Origin: Bacteroidales bacterium | Lineage (GTDB): Bacteria; Bacteroidota; Bacteroidia; Bacteroidales; UBA932 | Length of the DNA stretch: 64,000 bases | Direction of reading: 5' to 3' | Assembly: GCA_017529425.1 (NCBI GenBank) | Contig: JAFXNQ010000039.1 | Location: 26,981-90,980, forward strand | Shown here: positions 58,282 through 64,000 of the stretch, in pieces | How positions within the stretch are numbered: position 1 is the stretch's first letter | How the letters are laid out: the number at the start of each line of letters is the position of its first letter | Program-made: the position numbers and the translations under genes | Notes under the pieces: model-generated | What the model was told of the DNA's origin: nothing | Database searches by the model: none | The model's input: the letters and a program-made list of their open reading frames with translations, nothing else

Positions 58282-58372
58282 GGTGAGGTGGGTGAGTGGC
58301 TGAAACCACCAGTTTGCTAAACTGACGTACTCGATTAGGGTACCGGGGGTTCGAATCCCCCCCTCACCGCCA
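58282..58372 (+). tRNA. tRNA-Ser (GCU), CCA encoded
   Basis: Acceptor GGTGAGG with CCTCACC, discriminator G followed by CCA (58370-58372). Anticodon loop contains GCT between stems CAGTT and AACTG; long variable arm (GTACTCGATTAGGGTAC) and T arm GGGGG TTCGAAT CCCCC. All are typical of class II serine tRNA. Confidence 0.93.
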
Positions 58373-58379
58373 GACGATA

Positions 58380-58416
58380 AGAAAAACGCTAAAGAATTGA
58401 TCTTTAGCGTTTTTCT
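58380..58416. terminator. Bidirectional terminator
   Basis: Perfect 16-bp stem (58380-58395 with 58401-58416) with a 5-nt loop; both arms contain A5/T5. It sits between tRNA-Ser (+) and the DUF296 gene (-) and can stop both. Confidence 0.9.
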
Positions 58417-58845
58417 TTAGAACTCGTACAGATTCAACCCCGTTTCTGGATCAAATTTGCGGCCGACCCCGTCCAGGCCATAATCTTCAACATATAACTC
58501 GCAGGCACCGTTGACCCGGGCCGTGAGCAGATGCCCTCCGACACAAGTGTAGTCGCGCCGGCTGGCCGTAACGTGCAGATGCAGGTAAACCTCTCCGTCC
58601 TTGGTTGAAATGTTCCCTGCCAGGCAGGTAATCTCCATCTGCTCATCGAATGTCTTGTCCACATAGGTCTTGGTGGCCGGGTCCAGAAACCGGAACGTCG
58701 CCTGCGAGATTGCCGCTATCCCGCCGACAATGCCGCTCCGTACGCCCTTCTTGCGACAAAAATCCGCCAGCGCGGCTGAAATCTCTTCGTGGTTGTCTAT
58801 GCTCAGGATGTATCTTCCGTCTTTAGTGCTTAAATACTTATACAT
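58417..58845 (-). CDS. PPC/DUF296 domain protein
   Basis: 142 aa trimeric PPC (plant and prokaryote conserved) domain. Motifs: YILSIDNHEEISAALADFCRKKGVRSGIVGGIAAISQATF at the N-terminus and EVYLHLHVTASRRDYTCVGGHLLTARV, with the HxH and GGH residues of the family. Plant forms join AT-hooks; the bacterial single-domain form has no known reaction. Divergent from mtgA. Confidence 0.85.
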   Translation of the reverse strand: MYKYLSTKDGRYILSIDNHEEISAALADFCRKKGVRSGIVGGIAAISQATFRFLDPATKTYVDKTFDEQMEITCLAGNISTKDGEVYLHLHVTASRRDYTCVGGHLLTARVNGACELYVEDYGLDGVGRKFDPETGLNLYEF

Positions 58846-58866
58846 AATACCGATGTCTTACAACCA

Positions 58867-58884
58867 CAAAAATAACTATCTTTG
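58867..58884. promoter_or_regulatory. Close divergent promoter boxes, DUF296 gene and mtgA
   Basis: - strand TATTTTTG (58867-58874) is 22 bp from the DUF296 start. + strand TATCTTTG (58877-58884) is only 8 bp before the chosen mtgA ATG, so mtgA might be nearly leaderless if that box is used. Confidence 0.45.
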
Positions 58885-58891
58885 GCTTTCG

Positions 58892-59578
58892 ATGAAGTTC
58901 CTGCGAAGAATAATCCTATGGCTGTTGATCATCTTCTTTGGCAGCAGCATCGGGATGGTATTCGTATATAAATATCTTCCCGTGTACATAACGCCGCTGA
59001 TGGTAATCCGCCTCTTTGACCAGCATAAGGCCGACAAAAAACTCTGCCTGAAGCACACATGGGTCCCTATGGAGAGAATCAACAACAGCCTGCCGCTGGC
59101 GGTCTGGGCCAGCGAAGACCAGCGTTTCTTCACCCACAAGGGCTTCGATCTGAAAGAGATTGACAATGCCGTAAAAGAGCGCAACAAGGGCGGCCGTAAG
59201 CGCGGTGCCAGCACGATCACCCAGCAGACCGCCAAGAATGTATTTCTCTGGCCCGACCAGAGTTGGCTTCGCAAAGCGCTGGAAGCTTATTTCACGACCC
59301 TCATAGAACTTATCTGGGACAAGCAGCGGATAATGGAAGTCTATGTCAATTCTATTGAGATGGGCGACGGAATATATGGAGCTCAAGCCGCTGCGAAACA
59401 CTTTTTCGGCCACGATGCAGCGACCCTCACCAAATCAGAGAGCGCCCTTATAGCGGCCGCACTACCAAATCCGCTGAAGCGCAACTGCGCCGCGCCTGGG
59501 CCTTATATGCTGAAGCGACAGAAAGAAATACTCCGACAGATGAACCTTCTGGGAGGGCGATTCCCCCTCACCGAATGA
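58892..59578 (+). CDS. mtgA: Monofunctional biosynthetic peptidoglycan transglycosylase
   Basis: 228 aa from ATG 58892 (MKFLRRIILWLLIIFFGSS); an in-frame ATG at about 58856 (MSYNHKNN) is an alternative. One N-terminal membrane anchor (about residues 6-30), then the GT51 fold: VWASEDQRFFTHKGFD (catalytic Glu), RGASTITQQTAKN, RIMEVYVNSIEMGDGIYGAQAAAKHFFG and SALIAAALPNP. Polymerises lipid II into glycan strands. Ends 2 bp from the convergent ion channel gene. Confidence 0.93.
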   Translation: MKFLRRIILWLLIIFFGSSIGMVFVYKYLPVYITPLMVIRLFDQHKADKKLCLKHTWVPMERINNSLPLAVWASEDQRFFTHKGFDLKEIDNAVKERNKGGRKRGASTITQQTAKNVFLWPDQSWLRKALEAYFTTLIELIWDKQRIMEVYVNSIEMGDGIYGAQAAAKHFFGHDAATLTKSESALIAAALPNPLKRNCAAPGPYMLKRQKEILRQMNLLGGRFPLTE

Positions 59579-59580
59579 GA

Positions 59581-60342
59581 TTAATCCTTGTTTTCCTCGT
59601 TATTCTCGCTTTGCCGCTGTCTCTCTGTCCGGAGTTCTTCAAGGTAACTTGCCGTTATCACACCCGATGGCAGAGCGATGATGGCCACGCCGAAGAGCGA
59701 TGACAACATACTGACAAATCTGCCTATATCAGTTACAGGAACCATGTCGCCATAGCCCACTGTAGTAAGGGTAACGGTGGCCCAATAAAGAGCATCAAAG
59801 AAATCAGCGAAGACGGTTACCCCCGTGTCCGGATTCACGTGAGGTTCTGCATTGAACATTATGAGCGCTGTAAGGAAAACATAGAATAATGCCATGCCCA
59901 ACACCGAAACCAACACCCCTTTCTCTTTCTTAATGACGCGACCCAAAGCCCGGATCTTGCCTGAATAGCGTATAACCTTAATCAGCCTCAGCGCCCTCAG
60001 AAGCCGGGTCATCCTGACTACCTTGAAGCCTCTTCCAAGCACGCTCAAGCCCGGAAGTATTGATACCAAATCAATTATAGCCCAGGCGGTAAACGGATAC
60101 AGGACAAAAGACATACCCTTCTTTCCCATGCGATAATCTGCAGTCAGCCAACGTAACAGATAATCGATAATAAATAACGTCACTGTCACATGTTCGATAA
60201 GAAGGAAGGTGCTATTCTCCTCCACGTACATAAGCGGGATAATGCTGACAATGATGGCGACATTCATCAGCAGGTCATACGCAAGGCTGACTATATCCCC
60301 TTTCTTTCCCTGCTCTACTATTTCAAAAATCCTTTTCCTCAT
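59581..60342 (-). CDS. Voltage-gated-like potassium channel / ion transporter
   Basis: 253 aa from the ATG at 60342, which overlaps the ilvE stop by one base. Six membrane segments (S1-S6) with a charged S4 (FKVVRMTRLLRALRLIKVIRYSGK) and pore TVTLTTVGYGDMVPV containing the K+ filter TVGYGD. The C-terminus is a short coiled coil (EELRTERQRQSENNEENKD). Homologous to KvAP-type bacterial channels. A longer start seven codons upstream is possible but would overlap ilvE more. Confidence 0.88.
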   Translation of the reverse strand: MRKRIFEIVEQGKKGDIVSLAYDLLMNVAIIVSIIPLMYVEENSTFLLIEHVTVTLFIIDYLLRWLTADYRMGKKGMSFVLYPFTAWAIIDLVSILPGLSVLGRGFKVVRMTRLLRALRLIKVIRYSGKIRALGRVIKKEKGVLVSVLGMALFYVFLTALIMFNAEPHVNPDTGVTVFADFFDALYWATVTLTTVGYGDMVPVTDIGRFVSMLSSLFGVAIIALPSGVITASYLEELRTERQRQSENNEENKD

Positions 60343-61358
60343 TATTCGACAATCGTACACCAACCGTGAATATCCTCAGTGCGGCCATACTGAATGTCTC
60401 TGAGCGCATTGTACAGTTTAAGGCAAACGGGGCCCACCTCCTTACCGTATTCAATATACTCCTCGGTATCGATATCGAAGATGGATCCGATGGGAGAGAT
60501 TACCGCAGCGGTACCGCATGCTCCCGCCTCTTCAAAAGTCTTGAGCTCATCAACCGGGATGGGGCGCTGCTCAACCTTCATACCCATATCCTCTGCAAGA
60601 GTGCGGAGACTCTTGTTGGTGATGGAGGGGAGAATTGAAGGTGACTGGGGAGTGACATAGGTGCCATTCTTTATTCCAAAGAAATTGGCGGCGCCGCACT
60701 CCTCTATGTATTTATGCTGGGCAGCATCAAGATACATCACGTTGGCATAACCCAATTTGGAGGCCTTCTCGCCGGAGAGGAGACTGGAAGCGTAGTTGCC
60801 GCCAGCCTTGATATCACCTGTTCCGCGCGGCGCAGCACGGTCCTGGATACGGTCTATGACAACCTTGATAAGTTGCATCCCTCCCTTGAAATAAGGGCCG
60901 ACCGGAGAGCAGAACGCTATAAACTCGGTCTCCGGACAGGTGTGTACGCCAAGGGCTACCTGCGCACCATAAATGAACGGGCGTATATAGAGAGATGCGC
61001 CAGATTCGTATGGCGGAACAAACTCGATATTCAACTTGACCAGCTTTATGCAAGCCTCTATGAAAATATCCTCAGGTAGCGGAGTCATACATAGTTTGCG
61101 CGCAGAAGCCTGCAACCTCCTTGCATTCTCCTCCACCCGGAACAGGCGCACTTTACCGTCCACTCCCCTGAAAGCCTTGAGGCCTTCAAAAGCTTCGATT
61201 CCATAATGCAGGCACATTGTGGACATGTGCATATGGATATACTCATCTTCTGTGATTGTCAGCGGACTCCACTCCTTGCCGTCAAAAGAGCACCTGACAT
61301 TGGCATTTGTCTTCCTGTAGCCAAAGCCAATGTTGTTCCAATCGATATTTGCTGCCAT
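60342..61358 (-). CDS. ilvE: Branched-chain amino acid aminotransferase
   Basis: PLP enzyme of the BCAT family, 338 aa. The catalytic lysine is in GTGDIKAGGNYASSLLSGEKA. Other motifs: IEAFEGLKAFRGVDGKVRLFR, YIRPFIYGAQVALGV and EECGAANFFGIKNG with ITNKSLRTLAEDMG. Matches the larger mitochondrial-type BCAT (about 340-360 aa). Translationally coupled to the ion channel. Confidence 0.95.
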   Translation of the reverse strand: MAANIDWNNIGFGYRKTNANVRCSFDGKEWSPLTITEDEYIHMHMSTMCLHYGIEAFEGLKAFRGVDGKVRLFRVEENARRLQASARKLCMTPLPEDIFIEACIKLVKLNIEFVPPYESGASLYIRPFIYGAQVALGVHTCPETEFIAFCSPVGPYFKGGMQLIKVVIDRIQDRAAPRGTGDIKAGGNYASSLLSGEKASKLGYANVMYLDAAQHKYIEECGAANFFGIKNGTYVTPQSPSILPSITNKSLRTLAEDMGMKVEQRPIPVDELKTFEEAGACGTAAVISPIGSIFDIDTEEYIEYGKEVGPVCLKLYNALRDIQYGRTEDIHGWCTIVE

Positions 61359-61428
61359 AAAGAAACGTTATTTGAATGGTTAACCGGGGGCTAAGGTAGT
61401 ATAAAAAAAGTGTGGTTGAAACGGTTTG

Positions 61429-62652
61429 TTACGCTTTTTTAATCCGTACTGCCTTAACAAAGTGCGACATAAGATAGCCTATAGCCGCCACAGAGACAAA
61501 AATCAACAACAAATCTGTAAGTTGAAGTTGTACCGGATAATATGAAAACACAAAGTTTCCGGGCATCCTGACCAGATGGAAATACTGCTGGGCAAGGCAC
61601 ACCAGGATACCCAAAACCACGCCCACTGCAGCTCCCAGCAGTGAAATCATCCACCCCTCGGTGGTAAAAATCCGGTTGATCATCTTATCGTCCGCACCCA
61701 TGGAGCGGAGGATCCCGATATCCTCCTGCTTCTCAATTATAAGCATGGATAGCGAGCCGAATACGTTGCATGATATAATCAGCACTACGAAGAGCAGAAT
61801 AAGATAGATTGCCAGTTTTTCATAGGTCATCATCTTATAGAGCGATTCGTTCTGCTGATATTTATTGCGCACCTGATAAGCCTCCCCAAACATAGCTGCA
61901 ATATCATTCTGAAACTGTCTGGAAACCGTGCCTGTGGCCGTTAAATACTCCGGCTTTACACGAATCTCTAAAGACGAGACCTCCCTCTCCCACTCCAGAA
62001 GATTGCGTAAAGACGCTATGGGCATATACACATACTGCTCGTCAAAAGTCTTGTCCATGGAGATGATGCCGGAGGGGAAAACCCGCACCTTTTTCAGGGC
62101 CGCAGTCGGGTCAGAGAGCGACACTCTGGCCGTGCGGGACGGGAAATAAACCTCCAGCGGAGTCAGGAAAGTGGTGTTGATGCGCAGATCCTGGGCAATC
62201 GCCGCTCCCAGAACCATCTGGGCAATCTCCCCGTCCCGCAAATCAAACGCGCCTTGCGCAATGAAACGGCCGAGGCCAGTGACATCCTGATATGTAGAAT
62301 CCACGCCCCGGGCGGTTACTATCGCCTCTCGCTCCCCGTATTTGAGAAACACTGTCTCCTCCAGCATCTCACACACAGAGGCAATCTCCTCACGCCCCTT
62401 TAACACCTCCATAGTCGCCTCTGAAGGGGCAAATACTTTGTTCTCACGCGGTGATATTACCAGGTCCGGGGTGTAACTGTCAAACATCCCCTTGAGCAGG
62501 TTGTCAAAACCGTTATAAATAGAGAGGATAATAACAAGTGCGGCACAGCCCACCGCGATGCCGGCAGCCGAAATAACGGAAATTATGTTGATCACGTTAT
62601 GCGACTTGCGGGCAAACAGATACCTGCGGGCTATGAAGAAGGTCGTGTTCAC
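61429..62652 (-). CDS. FtsX-like ABC transporter permease (LolC/LolE type)
   Basis: 407 aa. N-terminal FIARRYLFARKSHNVINIISVISAAGIAVGCAALVIILSIYNGF, a large periplasmic domain (about residues 50-270) and three C-terminal helices, EKQEDIGILRSMGADDKMINRIFTTEGW being typical of LolC/E. An ATPase partner (LolD) is not adjacent. Role in lipoprotein release is inferred. Follows rbfA (15 bp gap). Confidence 0.87.
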   Translation of the reverse strand: MNTTFFIARRYLFARKSHNVINIISVISAAGIAVGCAALVIILSIYNGFDNLLKGMFDSYTPDLVISPRENKVFAPSEATMEVLKGREEIASVCEMLEETVFLKYGEREAIVTARGVDSTYQDVTGLGRFIAQGAFDLRDGEIAQMVLGAAIAQDLRINTTFLTPLEVYFPSRTARVSLSDPTAALKKVRVFPSGIISMDKTFDEQYVYMPIASLRNLLEWEREVSSLEIRVKPEYLTATGTVSRQFQNDIAAMFGEAYQVRNKYQQNESLYKMMTYEKLAIYLILLFVVLIISCNVFGSLSMLIIEKQEDIGILRSMGADDKMINRIFTTEGWMISLLGAAVGVVLGILVCLAQQYFHLVRMPGNFVFSYYPVQLQLTDLLLIFVSVAAIGYLMSHFVKAVRIKKA

Positions 62653-62667
62653 ACGCTTTCGCGGGAG

Positions 62668-63015
62668 CTACTTTTTGAGCAGCTCTTCTATATGTTCCAC
62701 GTAGTCGAGGCTGTCATCCAGGAAAAACTGGATCTCCGGAACAATCCGCAACTGCTTGCCCACACGCCGGCCCAGTTCACCGCGAAGCGCGCGGGTCTGC
62801 TCTCCGATAATCCCCATCACCATTTCGCTCTTTGACGAGGGGAAAATGCTGACATAGACCTTGGCCTGCGACAAGTCAGGACTGATCTTTACCCCGCTCA
62901 CCGAGACCAGGGCGCCGTCGAATGCGGCCATTCCTTTGCCGCGGATTATCTCCGCCATATCGCGCTTGATCTGCGATGCTACCTTCAGCTGCCTGGTGGT
63001 TGCGTTGCCTTCCAT
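62668..63015 (-). CDS. rbfA: Ribosome-binding factor A
   Basis: 115 aa 30S maturation factor. KH-like pattern: RQLKVASQIKRDMAEIIRGK, VSVSGVKISPDLSQAKVYVSIFP, LRGELGRRVGKQLRIVPEIQFFLDDSLDYVEHIEELL. Starts 2 bp after the tyrS stop, so it is co-transcribed with tyrS and the permease. Confidence 0.95.
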   Translation of the reverse strand: MEGNATTRQLKVASQIKRDMAEIIRGKGMAAFDGALVSVSGVKISPDLSQAKVYVSIFPSSKSEMVMGIIGEQTRALRGELGRRVGKQLRIVPEIQFFLDDSLDYVEHIEELLKK

Positions 63016-63016
63016 A

Positions 63017-64000
63017 CTATGCTATATTGATGATGTAATAGTTCTTCTTACCCTTCTGGGCCAGAATATAGTGACCGTTTACAATATCAGCCTCGGTTAT
63101 TTCACCGTTAGGGTCGGTGAATTTATCCTTGTTGATGGAGATTCCGTTACCGGCCACCATCTTGCGCGCCTCGCCCTTTGAAGGGAGAATGTCGGTCTTG
63201 ACCGCCAGAAGATCCAGGATGTTGCAGGGCAGTTCCGACTTGGGAAGGGTGTAGGACGGCACATCGTTGAACACAGCCCTGAAGGTCCGCTCGTCCAGCT
63301 TGCGCAACGCCTCTGAGTTGCCGCCGAAGAGCATCTGAGAGGCAGCCACCGCACTCTCGTATGCCTGCTGGCCGTGTACCATGATGGTAATCTCCTTGGC
63401 CAGAAGCTTCTGAAGCTCGCGGCGGCCGGGGTCCTCGCGGTGCGCGGCAATGGCTGATTCTATGGTCTCGCGATCCAGCATAGTGAAAATCTTGATATAG
63501 CGCTCTGCATCTTCGTCAGAAACATTCAGCCAGAACTGGTAGAATTCGTACGGAGAAGTGCGCTCGGCATCCAGCCATACGTTACCCTTCTCTGTCTTGC
63601 CAAACTTAGTGCCGTCGGCCTTGCGTATCAGCGGGCAGGTGAGGGCGAACGCCTCGCCGCCGTCCATACGGCGGATCAGCTCTGTGCCGGTGGTGATGTT
63701 GCCCCACTGGTCGCTGCCGCCCAGCTGCAGGATGCAGCCGCGGTTCTTCCAGAGCCAGTAGAAGTCGTAACCCTGCATCAGCTGGTAACTGAATTCGGTG
63801 AAGGACATACCCTCGCTGCTGTCGCGCGAGAGGCGTTTCTTGACGCTGTCCTTGGCCATCATATAATTTACGGTGATATGCTTGCCGATGTCCCGGATAA
63901 AGTTGATGAAAGAGTAATCCTTCATCCAGTCGTAGTTGTTCACCAGCTCCGCCTTGTTGGGGGCATCGCTGTCAAAATCCAGAAAGCGGGCCAGCTGTGC
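63017..64000 (-). CDS. tyrS: Tyrosyl-tRNA synthetase (N-terminal part cut by window)
   Basis: 327 codons plus stop, open to the window edge, so about 100 N-terminal residues including the HIGH motif are missing. Visible: [28 protein letters not shown], the KMSKS counterpart [28 protein letters not shown], and the C-terminal S4 domain [24 protein letters not shown] region. KFGKT is the variant common in Bacteroidota. Confidence 0.96.
   Translation of the reverse strand, partial: AQLARFLDFDSDAPNKAELVNNYDWMKDYSFINFIRDIGKHITVNYMMAKDSVKKRLSRDSSEGMSFTEFSYQLMQGYDFYWLWKNRGCILQLGGSDQWGNITTGTELIRRMDGGEAFALTCPLIRKADGTKFGKTEKGNVWLDAERTSPYEFYQFWLNVSDEDAERYIKIFTMLDRETIESAIAAHREDPGRRELQKLLAKEITIMVHGQQAYESAVAASQMLFGGNSEALRKLDERTFRAVFNDVPSYTLPKSELPCNILDLLAVKTDILPSKGEARKMVAGNGISINKDKFTDPNGEITEADIVNGHYILAQKGKKNYYIINIA

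Overview
The window looks like a chromosomal segment of a Bacteroidota bacterium, most likely order Bacteroidales and close to the gut Rikenellaceae/Alistipes-type lineages (inference). Supporting signs are a Bacteroidetes-type TAnnTTTG -7 box in front of many genes, no convincing Shine-Dalgarno sites, family-typical genes (gldH, a RicT-like PSP1 protein, DUF3109, DUF2007, a PG0541-type protein in an RND operon, FISUMP and fimbrillin-like lipoprotein domains) and KFGKT as the tyrosyl-tRNA synthetase signature. Both window ends cut genes: ispD at the left and tyrS at the right.

Layout. 1-13.9 kb: partial ispD (-), then a long + strand run: purH, the rod-shape/elongasome set mreB-mreC-mreD-mrdA(PBP2)-rodA, gcvP, lgt, an rRNA methyltransferase-like gene and pgk (own promoter, strong terminator). 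14.0-20.7 kb: an accessory island with a YhcG-type PD-(D/E)XK nuclease gene carrying in-frame palindromic units, about 1 kb of hairpin-rich sequence without a convincing gene, a 1111-aa fimbrillin/FISUMP/Ig-like lipoprotein preceded by a 47-aa peptide gene, and an Rpn-nuclease remnant. A 61-bp repeat brackets the lipoprotein locus in inverted orientation. 20.7-28.1 kb: a five-gene - strand operon (two Tat-exported Gfo/Idh/MocA oxidoreductases, two DUF1080 proteins and a lipoprotein sugar isomerase/epimerase) that looks like a periplasmic 3-keto-glycoside pathway.

28.2-44.2 kb: housekeeping genes: smpB/miaA divergent, frr, pyrH, a lone sdhC, hemW, a coiled-coil membrane protein, then a tightly packed - strand run (polyprenyl synthase, TPR protein, U32 peptidase, holB, PSP1, gldH, trmB, a cytidylate-kinase-like gene, DUF3109), plus an outer-membrane barrel and thioredoxin. 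44.2-52 kb: an RND efflux operon (TolC, adaptor, pump, PG0541-like PII protein) and a GH2 lipoprotein. 52-57.5 kb: rplM-rpsI and rpsB-tsf on -, then dus, lpxK and a DUF456 gene on +. 57.5-64 kb: a second copy of the small-peptide family, tRNA-Pro(UGG), a structured leader or ncRNA candidate in front of tRNA-Ser(GCU), a PPC/DUF296 gene, mtgA, an ion channel, ilvE, a LolC/E-like permease, rbfA and partial tyrS.

The items most worth following up are: the two tiny paralogous peptides ending in a conserved SETEKVTETxGEW tail, one of them directly upstream of the FISUMP lipoprotein; the three palindromes in the YhcG-type gene, whose arms differ between copies yet stay almost fully complementary; the hairpin-rich transcript upstream of tRNA-Ser; and the 3-keto-glycoside operon.
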